From Branchinecta lynchi (taxonomy: Eukaryota > Arthropoda > Branchiopoda > Anostraca > Branchinectidae): a stretch of 64,000 nt of DNA. Numbering within the stretch: position 1 is the stretch's first letter; each line of letters starts with the position of its first letter. Shown here piece by piece: positions 25,117-36,014 of this stretch. The DNA is taken from the NCBI GenBank assembly GCA_023053575.1, contig JAKZAP010000013.1, forward strand, positions 7,694,523-7,758,522, written 5' to 3'. Position numbers and translations under genes: made by a program. The notes beneath the pieces were generated by a model. The model searched no databases, was not told where the DNA came from, and was given only the letters and a program-made list of their open reading frames with translations.

Positions 25117-25185
25117 CTGACGAGGACCCTTGCCAAGAAGGGCCGAAATATCGCTGATGAAGAATCGTAGCTGACGTATCCGTTG
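25117..25185 (+). repeat. Conserved 60-bp block, copy 3 (best core)
   Basis: CTGACGA (25117-25123), a stem-loop GGACCCTT/AAGGGCC, GAAA (25145-25148), TATCGCTGA and GCTGACGTATCC. See the finding on a hammerhead-like core. Confidence 0.75.
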
Positions 25186-25532
25186 AAAACATTGTTGGAA
25201 TAAATGTTTCAAAGTCAGCTTGGGCTCAAAGAATATTTATGAGATTTCCATCTTTTTACAAAATCCTTATAAATCACTTTATTAGAATCTATCGAATAAC
25301 TTTTTATTTGTGTCGAGACGCCCGAAGGATTTCTCAGCATTTAAAAGCTGAAAATTGGACTGGAATTCACAGGTACGGATTTGGATACGAACTTTATCCA
25401 CGACAGTCAATTAGTAAAACAAAATCTCTATCTATCACGTAAAGTTTACGTAAGATCCGTCTGCGGGGCAGTAAAGCGGAAAAAACCTACTTACACCCGC
25501 ACACCCAGTGATTCGAGAAAACTGCTTCATAC

Positions 25533-25705
25533 CTGCAAGAGCCAAGCACCACTCCCCGACAACGTGTAGCCAACATGAATAATGTGTCGGTGCTTCGTGA
25601 AGGACGCCAACAGATTTCGGACACATTGACGAACCGTATTCACCAGCGGTTGGATCAATACTTCTATGACTAAGTTTTCGGTCGCGTGCTGAATCAGCCG
25701 TTCAC
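25533..25705 (-). CDS. MAP1-family protein, exon 3
   Basis: A 173-base internal exon with acceptor ATTCAATTGCAG|GTGAAC and donor CTTGCAG|GTATG; the open frame stops right after the donor. It completes a Gly codon split with exon 2 and ends on a whole codon. It encodes ERLIQHATENLVIEVLIQP, then a helical segment VNTVRQCVRNLLASF, then HRHIIHVGYTLSGSGAWLLQ. The last part matches the MAP1 segment in which RHKLLVLTG is followed by a Gly-rich turn and LILQ. Intron 2 upstream is 17,603 bases and holds many transposon copies. Codon use and the conserved alternation of hydrophobic residues are clearly coding, unlike the surrounding repeat ORFs. Confidence 0.92.
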
Positions 25706-25809
25706 CTGCAATTGAATCTACGTTAATTAGAGTAGGAAGCAAACTTCTTCCTGTATGGGAATATCGATCCCCTTCCACCGTTCGGGAGGAATTTTTATTG
25801 CGTAGGGGG

Positions 25810-26316
25810 TCTGGTTACCGTGGCGTCCGGTGTCAAGTTTTCGCAGAAAAAGGAGTGAGTTGTGTTTTTTTGCAATATAAAGCCTGGAATACCACTACGT
25901 TTTAGATTATTTAACTTACACGCTTAAACTTATACTAGAAGCTCCGGATTTTCAACGAAATATACCGAACCGAAAATTTGTAAATTTCTATCCAATAGCA
26001 AGAAAACCACTAACTTACCAATGTTTAAAGATAAACTAAAACATTTCTAAATTAAACCTCTCTTTTTGGGGCGTCCTGCCTCAAGTTTAATTATAATCGT
26101 GAGAATATTAAGAATTGAGTCGTGTTTTTTTGTAATGTAGGCTAACACTTCGAAAACCATTATGTTTTAGAATAAGTTTCACTTACGCCTAACAAGATAC
26201 GTTTTTTCAATGAACTTTACCGGATCAAAATTCGAATTCTTTACCCAATAGTGTGAAACTCTAACATCATACCATTGTTGAAAAATAAGCTAAAACATTT
26301 CTAATTAAGCCATGAC
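25810..26316 (+). repeat. Diverged tandem duplication, unit about 255 bp
   Basis: Two units: GTGTTTTTTTGCAATATA at 25861 matches GTGTTTTTTTGTAATGTA at 26123, and ACATTTCTAAATTAAACC (26041) matches ACATTTCTAATTAAGCC (26297). Directly upstream of MAP1 exon 3 on the minus strand. Confidence 0.7.
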
Positions 26317-27717
26317 TTCTTCTATTGACTAATTACGTTCCATTGTAGCACGTCGGGTTACATGCTTCAGTGAAGCCTTGAAGTTCCTTTCCACTCCGAG
26401 ATCGCTACTTTGCCCGACGGAAATGCATCCACAAGAAGCTTCAAAAGAAGCGGGTCCAATCAACTTTCCTCTTTTTTCCATCAACCCGTCGAATTAAGGC
26501 TTCTTTTACCTCAGCGGTTTCGCAAATGCTTATTTCGCACAACGGAGACGGATTTCCCGGTAGAATTTCCGTAATGAACCTAAATTAGCTCAAGAAACAG
26601 GTTCAACCGAAAGAAAGATATATAAAAGCATCCAATGGCCCTCTCGATTTCTGCGAAAATCCGCAGAAAAAGGCCGCTTGGGAACAAAATCCTCTAACCG
26701 CTTTTATCACTGAAAGGTTGAGAAAGAAGTGCTGGTGGAGGTGTGTGATGCAGGTGCGTGATGGATCCTGAGACATGGAGAATTCAGAATCCAAATAATA
26801 GACTTGCTTGTCAACTCTCTTGTTTCCCTCCTCCTCTCGATGACACACGTGTGGCGCATTTTACTTTAAACACTGTACTTCTTTACTTACCTACTAAAAA
26901 ACAAAAAAAAACAGGGTATTACAAAGTGTACTTGACAACCCAAATCTTGTGCTTGGGGAATCTTTACATTTAACTGGAAATGCGAAACCATGAGCCTATA
27001 ATAAAATTACCACATTCTCGGTATTCTCGTATAATGAATACAAATGTTATATTATTTTCGTTCGTGGCCCATGGTCTTCATTAAGCATCTATCATTATCA
27101 TCATTTTCAGTAAGAAACCACTAGGCTACTTGATCCCACATCCGAGCTAAGAAATGCTTTATCTGATTCCACATCCCATGTGTTCCCATCGCTAATGGGC
27201 TTGTTTGGGATAGTAAAAGAATATGGTTCATGTGAGATGATTACAACAAGGACTGCAGGTGAGAATTGCGGTCACCAGAAGTCTAGAAAAAGACCCTACG
27301 ACCCAGGACCAAGTCGGTGCATTGTTGCGAGAATTAAACTGAAGTGCTTACCAATATTATACCTTGATTATACCTTGTCAAGATTGCATGTAAGTGTGAA
27401 ATGTAAGTTGTATCAAAACAGAAAGACTACGAGCCACAGACATCTCCGAAGAGTTGCGTCTTCCCATCGATCGACGCTACTAACTAGACAGCCTATGGGC
27501 TCCGGGTAAAAACAAACCCTTCGTTTGAAGGGGAACGTTTTTCTCTTTAACATTAACTTTTTCTCTTTAACAAGAGCAAAACTTACCAAAACTAAAAAGC
27601 AATGAAAAGCATTCAAAACATTATTGTAAGAACAAAAAGCGCAGAAACACTACAAAAACTACAAGACATAAAGGACAAAGCTCAACACATACCGAGAGGT
27701 GCACCTCCTCCCTAGGG
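26317..27717. other. Intron 2 stretch without recognised features
   Basis: ORFs of 60-110 codons on both strands show no domain or good splice pair. No repeat-family end seen. Confidence 0.45.
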
Positions 27718-27933
27718 TACAGTAGAGGTATGCTTATGTGAACGTTTGTTGATTAGGACTTTGCCGTTTTCATGCACTTGCTGTGTTAAAGCTAACTACC
27801 AGTTAGCCAAAGTAGGTAAGAAGGGTAGCTGAAAACACCTGTGCAAGTATTGTAGATCTTCAGCCTACCTTTTAGCCCAAAACTGCAGTGTTCACATTAA
27901 AGTAACTGTTCACATAAGCATACCTCTACTGTA
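27718..27933. mobile_element. Tc1/mariner-type MITE with perfect TIRs
   Basis: Element 27720-27931 (212 bp) between TA dinucleotides (27718-27719, 27932-27933). Terminal inverted repeats, starting CAGTAGAGGTATGCTTATGT, match perfectly for 24 bases (27 with the flanking TA and G/C). CAGT ends and TA target sites are standard for Tc1/mariner. It is single copy here and well preserved. Confidence 0.9.
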
Positions 27934-28080
27934 CTTCTACAATGGTGGCAAAAAAATAATTATAACAAAAACGCAAGACGCAAATCCTTTGCAGTAAGTT
28001 CAAACCCACCTGATCTCCCAACTTTAGATCTACTTCACAAAGAGCTATGCAACCACAGGCCCACAAGAAAGCCTCGTTAG

Positions 28081-28970
28081 TTAAAGCACCCTCATACTAT
28101 CTACTGTTTATGTTCCAATATTCAGAACTATCTGAATACTGTAAAACTAAGGTCTGCTTTTAACGAATTATTCACAGCTTTGGCTGTTATAAGCCTTTTA
28201 CCAGACCAATTGACTTGGAAGGAGGCTTAGGTCCTAGGAAAACAGGGAAGCAGAAGACGGGCTAAGGTTGACTCCATATCTTATACTACCAGCCCATGCA
28301 TGGGAGGGTGTGAATATAGTACTAGGCTCTGCTTTTAACGAATTATTCACCGCTTTGGCTGTTATAAGCCTTTTACCAGACCAATTGACTTGGAAGGAGG
28401 CTTAGGTCCTAGGAAAACAGGGAAGCAGAAGACGGGCTAAGGTTGACTCCATATCTTATACTACCAGCCCATGCATGGGAGGGTGTGAATATAGTACTAG
28501 GCTCTGCTTTTAACGAATTATTCACCGCTTTGGCTGTTATAAGCCTTTTAACAGACCAATTGACTTGGAAGGAGGCTTAGGTCCTAGGAAAACAGGGAAG
28601 CAGAAGACGGGTTAAGGTTGACTCCATACCTTATACTACCAGCCCGTGCATGGGAGGGTGTGAATATAGTACTAGGCTCTGCTTTTAACAAATTATACAC
28701 GGCTTTGGCAGTTATAAGCCTTTTACCAGACCAATTGACTTGCAGCAAAAACTTGGTAAAATTCCGATAACCGGTTTTACGCCATGATACGCGAACACTC
28801 GTCCGGAGCATAATGTAAGTGGAAAATAGTGAATCGTGGCAGGTGCAAAGAATAGCTAGGTGTCGTTAGTAGGTTCAGAACATAATATATTAAATGGGTC
28901 TCCGGGTTGAAGAATTAATTAATGCAGTTACGGATGTAGCTTGCATTGGTATTATAGGAATATCAGTACA
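28081..28970 (+). mobile_element. Family E element, copy 4, enlarged by an internal tandem array
   Basis: Starts at TTAAAGCACC and carries the family E left half, then a 175-base unit repeated about 3.4 times (see 28145-28760), then the family E right half with GGGTCTCCGGGTTGAAG. The right TTAA is lost. The internal amplification is not seen in the other copies. Confidence 0.75.
28145..28760 (+). repeat. 175-bp tandem repeat inside a family E element
   Basis: The phrase TCTGCTTTTAACRAATTA recurs at 28153, 28328, 28503 and 28678, exactly 175 bases apart each time. Units are nearly identical, so the amplification is recent. Confidence 0.92.
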
Positions 28971-29220
28971 TTTCGCAAACGTCAGATTATATTGTATTCT
29001 CGAGACTTCGATCGAGAATCATGCGGTTACCCAAGTTTCTAGGCAAATACAGATAAGATCTATTTCGCTTAAAATTAAAATAGCTGAAATAGCTAGCACC
29101 CCAGGGGATGAACCCTTTTTTTTACTTGTTTGTTTTGCATGGGATGGCCCTAGGGCTTTAAGTAATATATCCCATCATAAGTTATATATCATATATTCTG
29201 ATTTAATAGTTGAGTCTTTG

Positions 29221-29616
29221 CTGATACCATGGTATCTGTTACCACGGTCTAAAGTCGTTTTTGCAGTTATCGTGGTATCTGATACCACGGTCAAAAGGCG
29301 TTTTTGCAGTTATCGTGGTATCTGGCCATTTATCGTGGTATCAGATATTCAGATACTACGGTACGACCGTGGTAACTGGTCGTAGTATCTGAAAAGTCAT
29401 CTCACTTTTTATCAAATTTTGTCAGATTGATGAGAAAGAAGTTTAGCACTTAGTGATGTAACTGGATATCTGTTTTTCTTTTGGGATGACTTCGAAAAGT
29501 GCAGTTTCGGCAATAGTCGTTTTTGCAGAGCACTGTGTATCAGATACCACGATAGCTGCAAAAACGAATAACTGCAGATCCAGTTACCGTGGTAACAGAT
29601 ACCATGGTATCTGGAA
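29221..29616 (+). mobile_element. Family F element, copy 2 (both ends present)
   Basis: Left end GATACCATGGTATCTGTTAC then CACGG; right end ACCGTGGTAACAGATACCAT then GGTATC: long terminal inverted repeats. Interior as in copy 1, with TTGTGCTCATCAAAG just outside. Confidence 0.8.
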
Positions 29617-30004
29617 AAACGCAGCTTATAATTCCGAAAAAGTTGTGCTCATCAAAGTGTGGACGGTAACTCTCCACACTTATTAATCTCCGACTTCCTT
29701 GACAATTCCGAAGGCAATTGATGTCCTACTGTCATGCAATCCAAGCCCACGGTTCTAAGTTGGAGCACGAGTACCAGCAGATCAAACAAGCCATAACTCT
29801 ACTTAATCACATGAATAATATAACTCAGATTAAGGGAAAACCTTCTGGAGCACATGTTCATTCATTTCCATGACAGAATCCCAAAGGGAATGAATTAATA
29901 AAGGGAAGATATTAAACGAAAGAGGGATTTCTTCCAATCGAAATACACCAAACGTCCGGAAACAATATAATATAGCTTGTTGAATATGGTTATGCAGTAA
30001 CACC

Positions 30005-30120
30005 TTAGGCGTATTTTCGCCGTTCTCCGAGGACTCCTTTTGAGGAGTCCTATCATTCTCAGTTGTCCCGTGGAATCAGTCCCGTCCCTCACAGATGGGG
30101 AATGACGAGATTATCAACAC
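30005..30120 (+). mobile_element. Family H element fragment
   Basis: Left terminus only: TTAGGCGTATTTTCGCCGTT followed by AGGACTCCTTTTGAGGAG and the CCATCAT-type block. Another scrap (ACTCCCTTTC..GGGGAATCGATTTTCG) lies at 30580-30625 beyond a family A copy, so that insertion seems to have split this element. Similar scraps occur at 19555-19625 and 61500-61555. Confidence 0.6.
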
Positions 30121-30134
30121 CATCATGGAACGCG

Positions 30135-30574
30135 GAGCGTGTTCCACCCTTCTACAAATAGTAACTATTAGTTACTATTTCCATTTCAACGTTACTACGC
30201 TGACCGTTCCAACCTTCTTGAAATAGTAACTAATATTAACTATTTGCTGACCACGCTCGGGAGCGTAGTAAGCGTAGTAACTACAGATCTATGTAACGTG
30301 ATTGGTCGGAGTCGCCCGTGCCATGATATGATATGGTATTTATTTGTCTTCAAAGCCAAAAGGCCATAACAAACACACATAAATAACAACATGTAAATAC
30401 AAAATAAACGGTCACACTACTACACTAAAGCTCACTCAAACACTTTTCCCTGTGCAGACGGGCCACTCTGAGGAACCTCGTAGGAAAATATAAAACCGTT
30501 CCAGCCTTGACGGCAAAAAGCCAGAATTCGTGACGTCATGCGTAGTAACTACGGTAAGTAGGATGGAACACGCT
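30135..30574 (-). mobile_element. Family A TIR element, copy 4, with nested insertion
   Basis: Reverse copy split by an insertion of about 150 bases (about 30331-30483) whose left part (ATTTATTTGTCTTC, AAAGCCAAAAGGCC) looks like the 3' end of a LINE. The family A sequence resumes at AAAACCGTTCCAGCC. The right terminus is CGCT with the last C changed. Confidence 0.75.
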
Positions 30575-30974
30575 AAAGGACTCCCTTTCGGGGAATCGAT
30601 TTTCGAAGTTGCTGGTATTCTTGTTTTTTTTTTAAAAACAGGTGTTAGAGATGGTTAATAAATTTCTGAGATCAATAATGAGTTCGGTTATCTAATAAAA
30701 CTAGTTTTGACAAAAAGGCATATTTTTCATTGGGTTTATATTTTTGGTTTGTGAATAATACTTCGTATTATATAACTCCTTGGTTTTAATAAGAAATACG
30801 GACGAAGTGCACAACCGAAAATTCTGGCCACTGACGTTCTCAGAACATAAGTGGCAGCCTGATCCGCCTCGAATATTGCCAGACACTGACAACTGAAAAG
30901 TTAGCGTAGTGCCATTATGGTGGAAACAAGAGAAGGTAATGGTAAAAGCTAAGATTTGTCCCGGTCCCACCACT

Positions 30975-31772
30975 CTAAGCTTGTCCCGAGATTTCCAATC
31001 CCCCCCCCCCCAGAGTTATCCGATCAGGTCCGGCGCGAAATGGTAAATCTGCGACACGAGCTCTTTCCAACTGTCAAGTTTTGATTGTTGTTCCCGTTCG
31101 AAAGTTATGCTTGCCTCAAGATCATGGATTTCCCATCCCCCCCCCCCTCCCGATGGTTGGATAGGGGAAATGACTTTTCTTAAGTCAACCTTGTCTAGTC
31201 CCTGATAAGTCTGCCAAGTTCCATCGTCCTAGCACATCTGGAAGTACCTTAACCCGTGATAACCGGAAGTTCGGGACCCAGCCCCCCCCCCCCCCGCCCC
31301 AGAGTGCAGGGATCCGATCCGGTTATGTCAACAATGTATCAAGGATATGTGGTTGTTCTTCCCACCAAGTTTCATCCCGATCCTTCCACTCTAAGCGTGT
31401 CACGATATTTCCGGTACCCACTCTAACTCCCCCCACAGCTGGCGGATCCGGTCCGGAAGTACAACGGGACATGTGAGGCATGTGTTCTTCCCACATATCA
31501 AGTTTCATTCAGGTCCGATCATCCGTTCGAAAGTTACGCATACCTCAATATTCCGGATTCCCCCTCCCTCCACTCCCCCTACGATGGTCCAATCGGGGAA
31601 GTGACTGTGTCCAAGTCAGCTTGGTCGGGTCCCTGGTATGCCTGCCAAGCTTCATCATCCTAGCCCATCTGGAAGTACCTTAACCCGTGACTACCGGAAT
31701 TCCGGGATCCAGCCTACCCCCCTACACAGTGCTCGGATCCGTTCCGGTTATGTCAACGATGTATGACATCAT
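30975..31772 (+). mobile_element. Family C repeat, copy 3 (internal units only)
   Basis: Several units with ACCAAGTTTCATCCCGATC, CAAGTTTCATTCAGGTCCGA and TGCCAAGCTTCATCATCCTA plus C runs. Both family ends are missing. Confidence 0.7.
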
Positions 31773-32420
31773 CCTTCAAAACCAACGTTCTCTGATGACA
31801 TAAAGAACTACAGAAAAAAAGTCTGAACATTAACTGCGAGACACCATCAAATTTGTCCGAAAGCAACAAGGCAAGGGCTTTTTTTTCAGTCGCTCAAGAG
31901 GCACTTGGCAAGAGCCAAGAGCGTAAAAAAGGAGGGCGGATTCTGGCCCTCATGGGAGATGACTGATATGCGCGAAAATGGGGGAGAAACCATTATCAGT
32001 CGATACAAACCAAAAAAATCATTCAAAAATTATAAATACAAATTTTCTCTCCCTGTCTCTATTGTGACAACAACTGTATCACTTTTCTGCAAATTTTACC
32101 AGGAACCAAATTGACTCTTTCATGCACCAAATCCATGCTCTCGCAACCCACAATAATAAATCAGTTTGGTAGCAATAACAGAGCTGAGTGGACACACCAT
32201 TTTATCTTGAAAATATGGCGGATTTTCAAGCAGATACGATACAAGATCCCAAAAAAACAAACTTCTAAAATAGATAAGAGGCTGCCAAATATTTATTTAT
32301 ATTTCATGCACCAGTTGCATCGTTTTATTTCCTTGACTTTTGCGCTAGGACAGCACCCATCATGTACTTACGAATCGGACCACTAGATCATGTCTGTGGT
32401 CTAGAAACTTCAAATTACAG

Positions 32421-32580
32421 AAGACTTTAGAAATAACTTCCTTAACGAGGAAAATGTCATGAAAAGGAGTAGAAGATTCATTCCATTAAGTGGGATAAAA
32501 AAAGAAGTTAATACTGACGCTACTGGCTCAGTTCACGTGGCCACGACCAAATTTAGGAAGCCAGATTTTCTTACTACTCA
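32421..32580 (+). CDS. Candidate exon or pseudo-exon (weak)
   Basis: Plus strand, inside MAP1 intron 2: acceptor-like ACTTCAAATTACAG|AA, then an open frame reading DFRNNFLNEENVMKRSRRFI and PLSGIKKEVNTD up to a weak donor CAG|GTTTCT; the frame runs on to a stop at 32675. Composition is coding-like, but there is no partner exon or recognised domain. Confidence 0.2.
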
Positions 32581-32928
32581 GGTTTCTTTCGTGATAAGTG
32601 TGTCCTTGGCTCCCTCTTTAATAAATAGACAAACAAAACAACTGCACTTTCAGAAAGAATATCTGTGCATCCTTTAGAAATCATTTACGATTTTGAGAAC
32701 GGCATCACGATATCCAGAAAATCATCTCTCATAAAGCACGTTCCTTTCCGGATTTCCCAATTCCTCTCTTAAATTTCCTAATTTCCTACAGCATGTTCAT
32801 GATGGTAGATAGTTTCGCTATTATTCAAATTCTTACGAACGTCCATTTTCCTAGCCTCTTGCCTAGCCTCATGAACAATGCTTGCTAAGCATAACATTTA
32901 ATGCATAAAATTTTCAAAATCACAACAG

Positions 32929-33087
32929 CACTGTAAAAAGTTTCTCCGAATTAGGATGCAGTATTTGCTACTGGGACTAATCTTATCTCTATTGGGATAA
33001 AATTAATCCGAATTAGGGATAATCTTATCTCAATAAAGACAAGATTAATCCCAGTAGTAAATACTGCCATTTTTTTTTTTTACAGTG
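32929..33087. mobile_element. Family G small MITE, copy 2
   Basis: CACTGTAAAAAGTTTCTCCG left end, TTTTTTTTTACAGTG right end, same inner inverted repeats as the copy at 13033. Confidence 0.85.
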
Positions 33088-33169
33088 AGATTACATCCCA
33101 AGTATTTCCATGTGTCGTATGTTGAAACCGCGCATCCTTGTGTTATCTATTATGAAAGTTCTGACAGTG

Positions 33170-33212
33170 CTAGAAGGGCCGAAATATCGCTGAATAAATC
33201 TCAGCTGACTTT
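33170..33212 (+). repeat. Conserved 60-bp block, copy 4 (right part)
   Basis: AGAAGGGCCGAAATATCGCT, GAATAAATCTCAGCTGAC. Adjoins the inverted GGATGCGCGGTTTC motif copy. Confidence 0.7.
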
Positions 33213-35324
33213 TAGCGCCATCAAATATGATAATTTTAGTTTCAAAAATTTTCCGGAGTAGCCAATCCAAGAACTAAAGAAGTTCTGGGGATGGTTGGTT
33301 TGGTGGATCTGACATTCCAGCACGCAATCTGCAGAACTTTTTGTTTTGTATGATGCTAACGCTTGGTAATTACTGAATGAAATGGCGTGATGTTTCCCTG
33401 AGCTTCTGAGCAAGCATAAATGAAACAAAAAAATGTTACTGCGAGAAGCGGACCCCAGGCCTTCATGCGAAAATTAGGTGATCATTACTATAGATGATGA
33501 TGAGGGGTGGCCCACTCTCAATTTAGTGTACAGCACGTGCGGCGGTTTTGACACCGGTTTCCACGTGTTAGAACATTGAGTAAGCATGTTTAGAGACGGG
33601 AATCGCCTAGTTTATGGTCGGCATCGAAGGTTTCGGCCAGTGCCGGGAAAGGGTACACCAGGAGTGGGTAGCGCCTCGGATGATCACCGAAGACGGAATT
33701 CGATCTTGAGTTCCATGCCTCTTTAAGTAACTCCGGAACCTCTGCGAGAAAAAAAATTCCACAGGTTCAAGTTCAAGTTCTTTTATTGTTTAAGAATATA
33801 CATATTAACACCATTTACATGACGTCAACAGCAGTGAGACTGGCTCGAAAGCCGGGCGACAAACGGGATAAATAAACATACCCAGAAGAAACGGATGCCA
33901 TCACACTTCTCACTCTATCTCACACCAAAAAATATATACCAAAAATTTGTATTTTTACAATTATTATTATTATTTATCCGATAGCTAAACGGCCGGACTC
34001 ACAAACTAATATTTATTAATAAGTACAGCTTTAATTTTATTTTTTAATGTTATGAGCGACAGACTTTGATTAAAACAAGATTCATATTTGTCCATGTTTG
34101 TATAGTAAAAGTTATACAGGCCTTAAGTTAAGCACCTCTTCTGTTTGATGATGATTTGTCTTTCTTGTTTGTTATTGTGTTGTCTGTTAGTTGTTCTCTA
34201 TATGTTTGTGTGGGTAGTTGGTCCTTAGCTCAATAAGTAAATAAATAAATACCGCCATGAGTCCATGCCTCTTATTTGATACACGTGCCAGAATTCCAGA
34301 AGTACAAACTTAACAATAAGAGATCACCAAATAGGATAGCTCTTAAAAAATCTCGAACATGAGACATAAAACGCTGTGTAGCCTTACTAAAGCTCAAACC
34401 TGGAGATATTTTCTTAGGGAATGCTGGAAACGCGGATAAAATCGTTTTCTCTACTTTTGGAAACACTGACTTATTTAGCAGCTCTAATAATTTCCTGATT
34501 CATTCCCCTGGATAAGTAAGTTGACATTTATTCCATAGAAATGTTGGCCATTCTTGGCCAGGGTACTATTCAGGCTAAAGCTAGAATCAAAAGCTACCGC
34601 TACCCTCTCAAGCCAAGATCCCTACTGATACATATAAAATTAACAAAACTGGATTTAAAATGATATTTTATGAAAAAAAAATGAACCTGGAAAGCCTGCG
34701 TCCCCTTCTTCGTCTCTCTTGCGCCCCGGCGACAAGAAAACAAGCGAGAAGGAAAACGCCCAGTTTCCAGCATCTGTCTTGTCCGATTAAACTCCATTGC
34801 ACGAAAGCAGTATCACGAACAAATTGAATAGGAGTGGTTATTACCTTACTTAAATTGATTATTAATAGCGCCTAGCACACGTCTCCTCATTCACCGGAAG
34901 TAATTTAACTAAGGCCACTACAAGCGCTGTGGTTTGCTGATTTTATGCAAGGTTTTTCGTAACTCCTTCAGTCCAGACGCGCAAAATTCAAAAATAAAGT
35001 GTTTGGCCGTCGAAATTTTCAAATTAGTTTACCATGAAGGTTAAGGACAAATAGCTATATTTTCGGATATCCCGCCTATACTATGAAAGTATACGGTCTG
35101 AAACTAATGCGCGGTGTGACGAACAGTGGGCAGAATTTGTTTGAAATTAACGAGAATTTTGGCAGCAGTTCCGAAAGTGACGACATTTAATCCGTGTACG
35201 AAATCTCTCCGGAACAAAAAAGATTTAGTCTGGTAAGCATCCAGCTGTGGCATGCGGACGCCGAGTGATGTAGTCAAATCGGCGAAACAATTTCTGCAAT
35301 TCGTTGCCACACACATGCGCTTAT
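33213..35324. other. Intron 2 stretch, largely unrecognised
   Basis: 33430-33770 is relatively GC-rich and may be an old retroelement piece, followed by TTCAAGTTCAAGTTCTTTTA at 33770 and an A/T-rich tail. The minus ORF at 35104-35316 has no known domain. Confidence 0.4.
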
Positions 35325-35660
35325 TTATTTATTTTCTTTATTTATTTATTTATGACCCGCTTTTTGCGTAACAGCGGAGTATGAATAAAATACAAAAGTA
35401 AAATATACATATTAAAACACTTAAACAAAACAATGTAAATAAACACGACAACATTCTTTTCATATAAATAAAAGACACACTAAATAGACTTAAAATTTGT
35501 ACACAGTGACAAGCAATCGGGTTAAAAGAAATATACAAGAAGTATAATCGGAAGCATTCCAGTATTTGCAATGCAAAACTGAGTCCCGGTTCAAGGGACT
35601 CTATCCAAGCGTCGAACCATCTAGTGCCACGGTCAGGAAACCCCCTCCTTGGTAAACTCA
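35325..35660 (-). mobile_element. Possible LINE 3' tail (minus strand)
   Basis: (TTTA)n at 35325-35352 next to GACCCGCTTTTTGCG; the minus strand reads RRGFPDRGTRWFDAWIESLE and then low-complexity hydrophobic residues. No RT motif. The left end touches family E copy 5. Confidence 0.35.
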
Positions 35661-35670
35661 ACATAAATGT

Positions 35671-36014
35671 GCACTATTTACTCTTCAACTTACAGTATTT
35701 TAAAATAATTGAATACTTTAAAACTAGGCTGTGCTTAAAACAAATAATCCACGGTTTTGAATATTTTAAGCCTTTTTCGAGATCATTGACTTATAGCGAA
35801 AACAGGGAAACAATTTACATAACCATTTTTTTCTGATGGAAAAACTTCTCGCAGACAACCTTCGATATCAAAACATGGCGAGTGAGAAAATCAGCGCGGT
35901 TCTGTTAGAGGGGGTAGAATGTACATTACGAAACTGGGGTCTCCGGGTTTAGAAATATAAGGAGTGATTATGGAAGTAGGTTGCGTTATAATTATAGGTA
36001 AGACAGGTCTTTAA
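35671..36014 (+). mobile_element. Family E element, copy 5 (left end truncated)
   Basis: Begins inside the element at GCACTATTTACTCTTC and runs to GACAGGTC and TTAA at 36011-36014. The left TTAA and first bases are missing. Confidence 0.75.

Noticed and set aside
28894..29385. 163-codon plus-strand ORF
   Set aside because: Its first part is the right end of family E copy 4 and its last part is family F copy 2; the frame is open by chance across two repeats.
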